Part shown: positions 22,557 to 32,801 of the stretch, piece after piece
How positions within the stretch are numbered: the first letter of the stretch is position 1
Layout of the letters: every line of letters begins with the position of its first letter
NCBI RefSeq assembly: GCF_019038415.1
Contig: NZ_JAFKRG010000011.1
Span: 1 to 64,000, forward strand
Length of the DNA stretch: 64,000 bases
Direction: 5' to 3'
From: Synechococcus sp. CCY 9618
GTDB taxonomy: Bacteria > Cyanobacteriota > Cyanobacteriia > PCC-6307 > Cyanobiaceae
Notes under the pieces: generated by a model
Database searches by the model: none
Told to the model about the DNA's origin: nothing
The model's input: only the letters and a program-made list of their open reading frames with translations
Translations under genes and position numbers: made by a program

Positions 22557-23519
22557 TCAGTCGGCCACGCCCCCCAGCAGGGTGGCCAGCAGGGCCTGCT
22601 GCACGTGCAGGCGGTTCTCCGCCTGATCAAACACCCGGCTGGCGGCGCCCTCGATCACGCCGGCGCTGATCTCCTCGCCCCGGTGGGCCGGCAGGCAGTG
22701 CAGCACGATCGCTCGCGGATCGGCCTCGGCCAGCAGATCCTCGTCCAGGCACCAGCCGGCGAAGGCCTGCTCCCGCTGGGTCTGCTCCTCCTCCTGGCCC
22801 ATCGAGGCCCACACATCGGTGTAGAGGGCATGGGCGCCCCGCACCGTGGCCAGGGGGTCGTCGAGCACCGCGATTGTGCTGCGCTCGCCGGCCAGGGCCC
22901 GGGCCTGGGCCACCACGGCCGGGCTGGGGGCGAAGCCGTCGGGGCAGCCGATGCGCACCTCCATCCCCAGCAGGGCGCCGATCAGCATCAGGGAGTGGGC
23001 CATGTTGTTGCCGTCGCCCACGTAGGCCAGGGTGAGGCCGGCCAGGTCGCCCGCGCCATGGCCGAAGCTCTCCTGGATGGTCAGGGCATCGGCCAGGGCC
23101 TGGCAGGGGTGTTCCAGGTCGGTGAGGGCATTGATCACCGGGATCGTGGCCCAGTGGGCGTAGTCGGCCAGGTCCTCCTGGGCGAAGGTGCGGATCGCCA
23201 GGGCATCGCAGTAGCGGCTCAGCACCCGGGCCGTGTCGGCGATCGGCTCGCCCCGGCCCACCTGGCTCACCGCCGGGTTGAGGTCGATGGTCTGGCCGCC
23301 GAGGCGGGCCATGGCCACGATGAAGCTCACCCGGGTGCGGGTGGAGGCCTTCGAGAAGATCAGCCCCAGCACCTTGCCGGCCAGGTCGATGCGGCGCTCG
23401 CCGGCCTTCAGCTGGCGGGCCAGCTCCAGCAGGGCCAGGGTCTGGGGGCCGTCGAGATCGGCGGAGGAGAGCAGGTCGTGGCCCGCCAGGGGGCCGAGCA
23501 GGGCGCAGGGGGACACCAT
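22557..23519 (-). CDS. argF: Ornithine carbamoyltransferase
   Basis: A 320-residue enzyme converting ornithine and carbamoyl phosphate to citrulline in arginine synthesis. The carbamoyl-phosphate site SKASTRTRVSF, the HPCQALAD loop and the ornithine-specific HCLPAHRGEE motif near the C-terminus are all present. Start at ATG 23519 (MVSPCALLGPLAG) gives normal family length; the frame upstream is non-coding. It is the gene before lexA on the same strand, with a 70-base spacer. Confidence 0.95.
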   Translation of the reverse strand: MVSPCALLGPLAGHDLLSSADLDGPQTLALLELARQLKAGERRIDLAGKVLGLIFSKASTRTRVSFIVAMARLGGQTIDLNPAVSQVGRGEPIADTARVLSRYCDALAIRTFAQEDLADYAHWATIPVINALTDLEHPCQALADALTIQESFGHGAGDLAGLTLAYVGDGNNMAHSLMLIGALLGMEVRIGCPDGFAPSPAVVAQARALAGERSTIAVLDDPLATVRGAHALYTDVWASMGQEEEQTQREQAFAGWCLDEDLLAEADPRAIVLHCLPAHRGEEISAGVIEGAASRVFDQAENRLHVQQALLATLLGGVAD

Positions 23520-23566
23520 CGACCCACTTCCCAAAGAACCCTTATGCGAGATCGACCCCCCCGCCG

Positions 23567-25069
23567 TCAAGGGGGGCAGGGGCGCAGGCCCTCCTGGGCA
23601 GGCTTCGTGCCGGTGGTGGCGTTCAGGAGGATGAAGGGCGCCGAGGACCAGGCCCCCGGGGCCTCCCAGCACGCCATGGCGGGGTTGGCGGCCCGCAGGG
23701 TGGGCAGGTCGTTGCGGGCCAGGTGGAACCCCAGGAACGGTCGCTCGAGGGGTTGGGCGGCCGCCGCCGGCTCCCCGGGCCAGGGCCGCAGCTGGTCCGG
23801 AGGGAAGTAGAGGGGGCTGAGCGTGTCCAGGCGCCAGCCGGTGCTCCAGCAGCCCCGTTCACACACACCGCTGCGCTCCACGAAGGCGGCCATGGCCTTG
23901 TAGTTCTGCAGCGGGGACCGCTTCAGGGCCAGATCACCCAGACCGATCTGCTGCTGGGTCAGCAGCGCCACCGCCAGCAGACCCGCCAGGGCAGCCCGCC
24001 GCGCCCGACCCAGCCGCTTGCTCAGTTCCCAGCCATCGCCGGCCAGGTAGGCCAGGGCGGGCAGCAGCACGATGTAGTACCGGGCCTGGGAGAGCGGCTT
24101 GACCAGATCGATCACCAGCATCAGCGCCAGAAAGGTGCCGATCACCGCCAGCAGGAAGCGGGCCTCCCCCGCCGCCGGGAAAGGCCCCTGCGGCGGGGGA
24201 GGGAGTGCCGGGGGGCGTCGGGCGCCGTGGCGCCGGCCGGCGGTGAGGGCGAACACCAGGGCGACGGCCAGCCCCGCGGCGAGCAGCAGCGGCCGTGCAG
24301 AGGCCCCCCGGTCCGGGGCCAGCAGCGGCAGGGTGCCCGCCAGGACTTCGCCCAGAGTGCCGCTGATCGGCGCCACCCGGATCCAGTCGAGCCGTTCCAT
24401 CCGGTTGCTGAAGGAGCCCGTCAGCAGATGGCCGGCGGGCCAGAGCAGCAGGGCCACGAGCATTGGCAGCGCCTGCCGGCGTGGGCGCAGGATCAGCCCC
24501 TCGGCACAGCCCACCGCCAGAACCACCAGCACGAACAGCAGCGAGAGGTAGTGGGTCAGGGAGAGGAGCAGCCCGGCCAGAACGGCCAGGCCCTGAAGGG
24601 CCCTGGCCTCCTGGGCCCTCTGGCGCAGCATCAGGACGGCCCCCAGCAGCACGGCCGAGAGGGCCAGGGAGGTGGCGTAGCTGCGGGTTTCCTGGGCGTA
24701 AAACAGAAACGCCGGACTGGTGCCCAGAACAGCCACGGCCACCAGGCGGCGCCCCGGGCTGCGGCCGGAGGCGAACAGGGCCGTGGCCACCAGGGCGATG
24801 GTCGCCATCAGGAAACTCAGGGCCCGGGTGGCCGTTTCACCGCTCCCCACCACTTCCATCCAGAGCTTGAGCAGGGCCTGGTACAGGGGCGGGTGGGTGT
24901 CGGGCAGCAGCCAGTCCCGCAGCAGCACACCCCAGCTCGCCCGACTGGCCGTCACCGACCAGAGCTCATCCGACCAGTAGGAATAGCCCTCAGCGAGTCC
25001 CTGGCCGGCCAGCCACAAAAAAACGAGGATCAGCAGGCCGGTGAGGGCTTGCTGGATCCTCTGGTACAT
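23567..25069 (-). CDS. Glycosyltransferase family 39-like membrane protein
   Basis: A polytopic membrane protein of about 500 residues with roughly ten hydrophobic segments. Its first luminal loop has the WSDELWSV acidic motif and DTHPPLYQALLKLW, the hallmarks of GT39/ArnT-type transferases that use polyprenyl-phosphate sugars. Further on are FLFYAQETRSYA and DLVKPLSQARYYI. It probably transfers a sugar from a lipid carrier to a protein, lipid or glycan at the periplasmic side; the acceptor is unknown. ATG 25069 is preferred to the in-frame ATG at 25144, which overlaps the end of ftsH. It follows ftsH on the same strand. Confidence 0.75.
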   Translation of the reverse strand: MYQRIQQALTGLLILVFLWLAGQGLAEGYSYWSDELWSVTASRASWGVLLRDWLLPDTHPPLYQALLKLWMEVVGSGETATRALSFLMATIALVATALFASGRSPGRRLVAVAVLGTSPAFLFYAQETRSYATSLALSAVLLGAVLMLRQRAQEARALQGLAVLAGLLLSLTHYLSLLFVLVVLAVGCAEGLILRPRRQALPMLVALLLWPAGHLLTGSFSNRMERLDWIRVAPISGTLGEVLAGTLPLLAPDRGASARPLLLAAGLAVALVFALTAGRRHGARRPPALPPPPQGPFPAAGEARFLLAVIGTFLALMLVIDLVKPLSQARYYIVLLPALAYLAGDGWELSKRLGRARRAALAGLLAVALLTQQQIGLGDLALKRSPLQNYKAMAAFVERSGVCERGCWSTGWRLDTLSPLYFPPDQLRPWPGEPAAAAQPLERPFLGFHLARNDLPTLRAANPAMACWEAPGAWSSAPFILLNATTGTKPAQEGLRPCPP

Positions 25070-25124
25070 GCGAACAGGGACAGTCACGGGTGGGTGACGT
25101 CGCCGGGGCGGGAAGGCCTGGGGC

Positions 25125-27020
<1,896 letters not shown>

Positions 27021-27135
27021 GCTGCGATCAACCTCGGGTGGGCCCAAGCTAGGCCTGGTCGTCGCCTCACGTTCCGCCAGGGAGTCGGGAGAACCGAACG
27101 CCCGGCTCCACTGCTCCGCTGGATTCCCCCCTCCG

Positions 27136-27801
27136 ATGTGCGGCCGATACTCCCTCACCACCCGCATCGACCGGCTGCTGCCGCGCCTCCGGGGCACCCT
27201 CCCCCCCGGGCTGGTGGAGCATTACGCCCCCCGGCCCCAGGTGCGGCCGGGGGAGCCCGTGCTTCTGCAGCGGCAGGAACACGGGCGGCTGGAGGGGGGC
27301 CTGGCCCTGTGGGGGCTGGTGCCGGACTGGTGCCGCGATCCGCTGGAGAGCCGCCGGCCCATCAATGCCCGCAGCGAGACGGTGATGGAGAAACCTTTCT
27401 TCCGCGGCGCCTGGCGCCACCGCCGGGCCCTGATTCCGGCCGACGGTTTCTACGAGTGGCAGCCCAGGACGGTGGCCGGCCGGACGGTCAAGCAGCCCTG
27501 GCTGTTCCGCCGCCGCGATCAGGCCCCCTTCTGGCTCGGTGGGCTCTGGGACCGCTGGCTGGGGGGCGACGGGGGCGAATTGGACAGCTGCGTGGTGCTC
27601 ACCACCGCCCCCAACGACCTGCTGGCCCGGGTGCACGACCGCATGCCGGTGGTGATCCCCGACGGGCTGGAGGAGGCCTGGCTGGAGCCCGTCGATGGCC
27701 CGGCCCTGCGGGCCCTGGAGCCCCTGATGGCCCCCTGGGATCCGGCGGACTGGGAGGCGGTGAAGCTGGAGCGGATGCCGGGGGATTCCGTCAGCCGCTA
27801 G
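27136..27801 (+). CDS. SRAP-family abasic-site protein (HMCES/YedK)
   Basis: A 221-residue SRAP protein. The N-terminal MCGRYSLTT exposes the catalytic Cys2 after removal of Met1, and the other conserved parts are present: INARSETV, RALIPADGFYEWQ (with the Glu) and the C-terminal HDRMPVVIP with the active-site histidine. The family crosslinks to abasic sites in single-stranded DNA and protects them from cleavage. The start is fixed by the need for Cys at position 2. It is followed after 26 bases by a Nif11-like gene on the same strand. Confidence 0.9.
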   Translation: MCGRYSLTTRIDRLLPRLRGTLPPGLVEHYAPRPQVRPGEPVLLQRQEHGRLEGGLALWGLVPDWCRDPLESRRPINARSETVMEKPFFRGAWRHRRALIPADGFYEWQPRTVAGRTVKQPWLFRRRDQAPFWLGGLWDRWLGGDGGELDSCVVLTTAPNDLLARVHDRMPVVIPDGLEEAWLEPVDGPALRALEPLMAPWDPADWEAVKLERMPGDSVSR

Positions 27802-27827
27802 ACAGGAGTTCCGTCAGTGGCGATCCC

Positions 27828-28082
27828 ATGAGCCTCGACCAGCTGGATGCCTTCCTGGCCCACGCCAGGGGGGATGCCGCCCTGGACCGTCGCCTGCATG
27901 ATCCATCCGACCCGCCGGATCTGGCGGCGTTCCTGGCCCTGGCCCGCGGTGCAGGTTTCGGCGTCGACGAGGCCGACGTGATCGCGGCCCAGCAACGGGC
28001 CGAGGCCAGCCTCAGCGATGAGGAACTGCAGGCCAGAGCCGGGGCGGAAGCCCGGCGCCTGCGCCACTTCATTCCCGGCTGA
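27828..28082 (+). CDS. Nif11-like small protein
   Basis: An 84-residue protein with the Nif11 pattern: MSLDQLDAFLAHARGDAALD, then AFLALARGAGFGVDEADV, then ASLSDEELQARAG. Nif11 domains form the leader part of many cyanobacterial ribosomal peptide precursors but also occur alone. Here there is no Gly-Gly cleavage site followed by a core peptide, and no modification enzyme or peptidase-transporter nearby, so a free-standing protein is more likely than a peptide natural product. It lies between the SRAP and DUF427 genes with short spacers on both sides and is probably cotranscribed. Confidence 0.65.
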   Translation: MSLDQLDAFLAHARGDAALDRRLHDPSDPPDLAAFLALARGAGFGVDEADVIAAQQRAEASLSDEELQARAGAEARRLRHFIPG

Positions 28083-28087
28083 GCCTG

Positions 28088-28570
28088 ATGGTCGAACGCG
28101 TCGCTGCCTATCCCCGTCCCCCGGCCCTGGTCCCCTGCGAGCGGCACGTGCGGGTGAAGACCCTGGGGCGGGTCTGGTGCGACACGCGCCGCAGCCTGCG
28201 AGTGCTGGAAACCTTCCATCCCCCCGTCTTCTACCTTCACCCCGACGACGTCGACACGACCCTGCTGCAGCTGGCGGAGGGGACGAGCTTCTGCGAATGG
28301 AAGGGGCTGGCCCGTTACTTCGATCTGCTGGCGCCCGACGGGGAGGGCGGCGAGCGCCGTCTGCGCCGGGCGGTCTGGAGTTACCCCGCGCCCACGCCGC
28401 CCTTTGCGCCCCTGGCCGGCTGGCTGGCTTGCTATCCGTCGCTGATGGACGGCTGCTGGGTGGATGGGGAACGGGTGATTCCCCAACCCGGTGGGTTCTA
28501 CGGCGGCTGGATCACCAGTGACGTGGAGGGACCGTTCAAGGGCGATCCCCTGCACCCGGAACTGCGCTGA
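28088..28570 (+). CDS. DUF427 domain protein
   Basis: A 160-residue protein of the DUF427 family: RVKTLGRVWCDTRRSLRVLE, then HPPVFYLHPDDVDTTLL, then the signature SFCEWKGLARYFDL and a C-terminal GGFYGGWITSDVEGPFKG. The fold is a small beta-barrel of unknown biochemical function, widespread in bacteria and fungi. It starts 5 bases after the Nif11 stop, on the same strand, so the three genes SRAP, Nif11-like and DUF427 form one likely operon. Confidence 0.85.
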   Translation: MVERVAAYPRPPALVPCERHVRVKTLGRVWCDTRRSLRVLETFHPPVFYLHPDDVDTTLLQLAEGTSFCEWKGLARYFDLLAPDGEGGERRLRRAVWSYPAPTPPFAPLAGWLACYPSLMDGCWVDGERVIPQPGGFYGGWITSDVEGPFKGDPLHPELR

Positions 28571-28585
28571 ACTTCAAAGCTGGGT

Positions 28586-29674
28586 TCACAGAGTCATCCC
28601 CAACCATTCCTTGAGGCGGTCGACATCCACACGAATGTCATTGCCTCCGGAAACATTCGAACACAGCAGGAAGCGATAAGCCACACCATTGATCGAGGCC
28701 AGCTGGAAGAACTCCGGCCGCACTCCATGGTTGGACTGGAAGAGCTCAAGCAGATGGCCGCCCCGGGCGTGGATCAGGTTGGTGAGGGCGCCACCGTGGG
28801 GGGCAACGATGTGAGAAGCGTCCCGGAAGATGCTGATCTGTTCGACGAGCGACAGACGCTCACAGCGGAGGGCGACGAAGCCATGGGGTTCCAGGATTTC
28901 CATTACAGCGTCCTCGTTGACCACCGCCCGGTTGGAGGCTCCGCGACGGGAAAGAAAGAGGCGTTTCGGTGTCGCTCCAGCGGAGTGGATCGGAACGGCT
29001 TCGGCGAAGCGCTGGGCAAGCTGGCGGATCGCCCAGGGGGAGATGGCATCGAAGGGGGCCAACCCTTGACGTTGCCAACGGTGGGCGACCCCGGCGATCA
29101 GATGCCGGACCTCCAGGCCACCCCTTCGCGGCGGGAGGTGGGGCAGCCGACGCTCGGCCTCCACCCCAAGCAGGGCGAGGGATTCTTCCTGCCAGGGCCG
29201 GAGACTGGCGGGTACGATCACCCGCGTTGGTTCACCGCTGCGGGCGCTGTGGTCGTCCGCGGCGATCAGCCTGGGCAGGGCATCAAGAAACCAGTGGAAA
29301 TAGGCCCCCGACCAGCGACGCATATCCACCAGGCTGCAAACGGAGGCCGGAATGCTGCCGCCCTTCGGCAGGAGGCTGCGCAGCACGAGACGCCGCCGAC
29401 GGGCCACGGAAAGTTCCTTGAGATGGAGCGTTTCCTCCACGATGCGTCGATTCCTGTCGACTCCCACGAGATCGGCACCCACAAAATGGGCCTGTGGATG
29501 CACCCCATAGGCCTGAGGATCGATCGTGATCGGCACCAGGTACTGGGCCAACCGGCCTGTGGGCTGGCCCCAAGGGTCGTCCACGTGGTACTGGCAGTGT
29601 TCAGGTCCAAACAGCTCCACCCAGGGTTGCTGCTCACTTGCCTCAGGGACCCGTGCCGTCGTCGCCATTCCCAT
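28586..29674 (-). CDS. Glycosyltransferase family 61-like protein
   Basis: A 362-residue soluble transferase. The C-terminal motif IVAPHGGALTNLIHARGGHLLELF is characteristic of the GT61/DUF563 family, and SGAYFHWFLDALPRL is the usual mid-protein element. KRLFLSRRGASNRAV also fits. Such enzymes transfer pentoses or other sugars to glycans; here a capsule or extracellular polysaccharide acceptor is likely but unproven. It is divergent from the fucosyltransferase-like gene to the right. Confidence 0.8.
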   Translation of the reverse strand: MGMATTARVPEASEQQPWVELFGPEHCQYHVDDPWGQPTGRLAQYLVPITIDPQAYGVHPQAHFVGADLVGVDRNRRIVEETLHLKELSVARRRRLVLRSLLPKGGSIPASVCSLVDMRRWSGAYFHWFLDALPRLIAADDHSARSGEPTRVIVPASLRPWQEESLALLGVEAERRLPHLPPRRGGLEVRHLIAGVAHRWQRQGLAPFDAISPWAIRQLAQRFAEAVPIHSAGATPKRLFLSRRGASNRAVVNEDAVMEILEPHGFVALRCERLSLVEQISIFRDASHIVAPHGGALTNLIHARGGHLLELFQSNHGVRPEFFQLASINGVAYRFLLCSNVSGGNDIRVDVDRLKEWLGMTL

Positions 29675-30201
29675 GTCAGCGAAAACGGCGTGTCATCGCT
29701 TCATTCATCAGGCCGCTGGGGGGAGGGTGCTCAGGATACTGAGGATTCCTGGTTATGATGTGATGCCGATTCCGCAATCAAGGAGGCGACATCAAGGAGG
29801 GTTCAGTGGGTGAGCCGCCCGGAACTGCCGTTGACAGGGCGCAATGCATCGCTGCTCAGGTTCCGAACGATTCACCGAGGAGGCTCCATAAGCTGACTTG
29901 CCCTCAGGATTCCTCCCAGTAATGGCCGGCAGCGCCCTTCACAAGAACTGGAAGACCTGTGCTCGAACCGACGTGATAGCTCTTGGCATGGGGCCCGTGG
30001 CTGGCACCGCCTCCAATGGACCATCCGCCTGCCCGCTGATCTGTGGATTCAGGAGGCCATCGGCTGTGGCGGCAAGGCAAAGCTGTTCCATCAAGATGAT
30101 GACATCATCAATTCAAGGCCATGCGGGATTAGCCTTGAGTACTCCAATAGACAGAATGTCCGCACCTAATGGTGGCGGCTCAGAAGCTTTGAAATGCCAT
30201 C
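29675..30201. other. 527-bp gap between two glycosyltransferase genes
   Basis: AT-richer than its neighbours. A plus-strand frame without a start codon is open from 29897 to 30169 and contains the coding-like segment RLQWTIRLPADLWIQEA, perhaps the remnant of a lost glycan gene. No complete gene, tRNA or clear terminator seen. Confidence 0.4.
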
Positions 30202-31227
30202 ATGCGTGAATCCAAAACATTTATCCGGACGATACCTGGGAGACTCTACTGGTTTTCCGCCAGACGATTTCTGGTTGGCACACGGTTACTTCGGGACATC
30301 TGGCTTTACTGGCTCTATCAATTCTCTTCGAAGAAGTTGCGCTTTGCCATCACCCACCCCTATGGACGTGCGGGAAATAACATTCAGCAGATACTGGCAG
30401 CCATCTCACACGCAGAGACTTTCCATGGAGTCGTCAAGATTGACGAAGAATTCCTTGAATCGTGTCGACTTTCAGGACTGATACGACCGTTCACCCTTGA
30501 TTTCGGAGACCCTGATCAGTTGATTGATGGAGTCGTTAGACGGCGTTTTTTTCACTTCACTGAGTATGCCTTTGACGTCAGAGATTATTCTCGAATGCAT
30601 TTCAGGACTGAGCTGCGTCCAAGGCGGGACTGCCTGCTTTCCCGACAGCATATGGAAGCCAGTCTTTGGCGAATCTCCCAAAGCTATCTTCGGCCCAATG
30701 TCATTGAGTCATCATTCCGCAGTCCGCCGCTATCCGACCATCTTGTGCTCCATCTTCGAGCCGGTGATGTCGGGAGTCTTTGCCATGATTATTACATCCC
30801 TAATCCACTTTGTTTTTATCGATGGCTGAGACAATTTCACGACAGCCTTCTGATTGTCATGGAGCCCGGTGAAGAGCATTTCATGGCTCAAGAGATCATT
30901 TCTCTGTTTCGCGCCGTTGAAGTGGTCTCCGGATCCGTGATCGAAGATTTTCAGCGGCTTCGATCCGCTAAGTATCTGGCCTCTTCAGGTGTCACAACAT
31001 TCCCCATGGCCGCGTCGCTTCTCTCCAGCTGCCTGGACACCTATTACTGTAGCAACCTCTTTCTTGTGGAGCATTTGAATCCGAGGATGCTCACGGGAAG
31101 AAACGTTCATGTCAAGATGTTCAATCTCCCCGATTTTCAGAAGCTGTGGATGGGGAGTACCGATCGCATGGATCTCCTCATCCACTATGAACCTTCAAGA
31201 TCCTTCCGGTCGGGCCCAGCACACTAG
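30202..31227 (+). CDS. Fucosyltransferase-like glycosyltransferase
   Basis: A 341-residue protein with an early HPYGRAGNNIQQILAAI element, which resembles the opening of GT11-type fucosyltransferases (G-x-x-x-N-x-x-Q), and a central LVLHLRAGDV motif (H-x-R-x-G-D), the GDP-fucose-binding signature shared by alpha-1,2, alpha-1,6 and O-fucosyltransferases. The late SGVTTFPMAASLLSSC region fits the conserved S/T-F end motif. The donor is probably GDP-fucose or a related sugar; the acceptor is unknown. Base composition is lower in GC than surrounding genes, suggesting acquisition by transfer. It converges on ribD with their ends overlapping by about 33 bases. Confidence 0.65.
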   Translation: MRESKTFIRTIPGRLYWFSARRFLVGTRLLRDIWLYWLYQFSSKKLRFAITHPYGRAGNNIQQILAAISHAETFHGVVKIDEEFLESCRLSGLIRPFTLDFGDPDQLIDGVVRRRFFHFTEYAFDVRDYSRMHFRTELRPRRDCLLSRQHMEASLWRISQSYLRPNVIESSFRSPPLSDHLVLHLRAGDVGSLCHDYYIPNPLCFYRWLRQFHDSLLIVMEPGEEHFMAQEIISLFRAVEVVSGSVIEDFQRLRSAKYLASSGVTTFPMAASLLSSCLDTYYCSNLFLVEHLNPRMLTGRNVHVKMFNLPDFQKLWMGSTDRMDLLIHYEPSRSFRSGPAH

Positions 31228-32298
31228 GTCAGGCCCCAGGGTTGCCACCTCATTCAGATGCCATCGAGGGAGGTCATCGAGCGAGCTGTGCTCAAGATTC
31301 CCCAGGGGAGTCCTGGCGGGACGTCCCCCCAGAAGTTTTGGGGCGATCACAGCTGAAACGCTTTGGATGCAGTCCTGCTTCAGTGCCGCAGCGGCGAGTT
31401 CAGGCCCGCATTCCCACAGCACCTGATTACACCCCAGCCCAGCGAGCTCTTCCATCAGGGCCCATGGTTCACACACCGTCAATGGACAGCCCATCACCCC
31501 ACGATCGGCAAGTCCCTTCAGTAGTTGCATCTGCTCCGCGGAAAGATCGTTTGTGTGGCCGACCAGGGTCCTTGCCGATGTCGTGTCCCACAGGCGGGCC
31601 TTCTCCGGCAGATCCAGGCTCCGGCTCAGCACCACCCGCAAGGGTTCGGGATCGCGCTGACCCCGGCTGGTGAGCAGCGGATCATCGGCCCGGACCGTGC
31701 CGCCCCCCACGATCACCGCATCGCAGCGGGCCCGCAGCCGGTGCACCCACCCCCGGGCCGCCGGGCCGCTGATCCACTGGCTGGCGCCGTTGGGCAGGGC
31801 CGTGCGGCCATCCAGGCTCATGGCCCACTTGAGAATTCCCAGCGGTCGGCCGGTGGCCACCCGGTGCAGGAAGGCCCGATTGAGCCGGCGCGCCTCGGCT
31901 TCGCCCACCCCCTCGATCACCTCCAGGCCCGCCGCCCGCAGCCGGGCGATGCCGCCGCCACGCACGAGATGATGGGGATCGGCCATGGCCAGCACCACCC
32001 GGGCGATGCCGGCGGCGATCACCGCTTCGCTGCAGGGGGGGGTGCGGCCCTGGTGGCAGCAGGGCTCCAGGGTCACGATCAGGGTGCCGCCCCGGGCCCG
32101 CTCCCCGGCCTGGGCCAGGGCCCCTACCTCCGCGTGCGGGCCACCGGCGCGGGCGTGGAAGCCCTCCCCCACCAGCTGGCCGTCGGCGTCCAGCACCACG
32201 GCACCCACCAGGGGGTTGGGGCTGGTGTGGCCCGCCCCCAGAGAGGCCAGCTGCAGGGCCCTGGCCATCCAGGCGGTCCAGGGGGAGGGCCGGCTCAC
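31195..32298 (-). CDS. ribD: Riboflavin biosynthesis deaminase/reductase RibD
   Basis: A 367-residue bifunctional enzyme. The N-terminal deaminase has TSPNPLVGAVV, GGPHAEVGAL and the zinc motif TLEPCCHQGRTPPCSEAV. The C-terminal reductase domain has LKWAMSLDGRTA and VIVGGGTVRADDPLLTSR. It catalyses the second and third steps of riboflavin synthesis from GTP. A GTG start at 32298 is assigned because it overlaps the stop of the DUF3122 gene (GTGA), giving a coupled operon. Confidence 0.93.
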   Translation of the reverse strand: MSRPSPWTAWMARALQLASLGAGHTSPNPLVGAVVLDADGQLVGEGFHARAGGPHAEVGALAQAGERARGGTLIVTLEPCCHQGRTPPCSEAVIAAGIARVVLAMADPHHLVRGGGIARLRAAGLEVIEGVGEAEARRLNRAFLHRVATGRPLGILKWAMSLDGRTALPNGASQWISGPAARGWVHRLRARCDAVIVGGGTVRADDPLLTSRGQRDPEPLRVVLSRSLDLPEKARLWDTTSARTLVGHTNDLSAEQMQLLKGLADRGVMGCPLTVCEPWALMEELAGLGCNQVLWECGPELAAAALKQDCIQSVSAVIAPKLLGGRPARTPLGNLEHSSLDDLPRWHLNEVATLGPDLVCWARPEGS

Positions 32299-32801
32299 AC
32301 CCCCGCCGCGTCCTGCAGGCTTCGCCATTCCGCCACCACGTAGGGCGGCACCGCCATCTCGTTGAACACCTTCGGCAGCCGCAGCCGCAGGGGCCGGTCC
32401 TGGTGCAGGTCGGCCAGCAGCGGCGCCAGGTCGAATTCCGCGGCGGCGGCACGGGTGTCGCCGGCCAGGGCGGCACTGGCCAGGGTCACGTCCTCGAGCT
32501 GCCAGGCCAGACGGCCACTGCGCACCTCCAGGTCGGTGGGGTGATCGATGCGCACCTTGCCGGGATAGCCCACGATCCGCAGCCGCAGGGGGCCGCCCGG
32601 CGGACCCTCCCTGTAGGCCACCACCTGCCAGCTCTGGTCGTCCAGGTCGCGCAGGCTCTCCAGGCTGCGCACCACCGGCGTGCCGTTCTCGTCCGGGTGG
32701 GCATGGACCAGAGCCAGGGCCGGTGCCGCCGCGGTGCCCAGCACCAGAGCCACGCAGAGGGTCACCAGCCAGGCCCCCGCCCCCCGCAGCGCTCTCCTCA
32801 T
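32295..32801 (-). CDS. DUF3122 secreted protein
   Basis: A 168-residue protein with a signal peptide (MRRALRGAGAWLVTLCVALV, cleavage after ALA near residue 31) followed by the DUF3122 body (VVRSLESLRDLDDQSWQVVA, YPGKVRIDHPTDLEV). The family is cyanobacterial and of unknown function. Its ATG overlaps the stop of the GH116 gene (ATGA) and its stop overlaps the start of ribD, so the three genes are translated in series. Confidence 0.8.
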   Translation of the reverse strand: MRRALRGAGAWLVTLCVALVLGTAAAPALALVHAHPDENGTPVVRSLESLRDLDDQSWQVVAYREGPPGGPLRLRIVGYPGKVRIDHPTDLEVRSGRLAWQLEDVTLASAALAGDTRAAAAEFDLAPLLADLHQDRPLRLRLPKVFNEMAVPPYVVAEWRSLQDAAGV

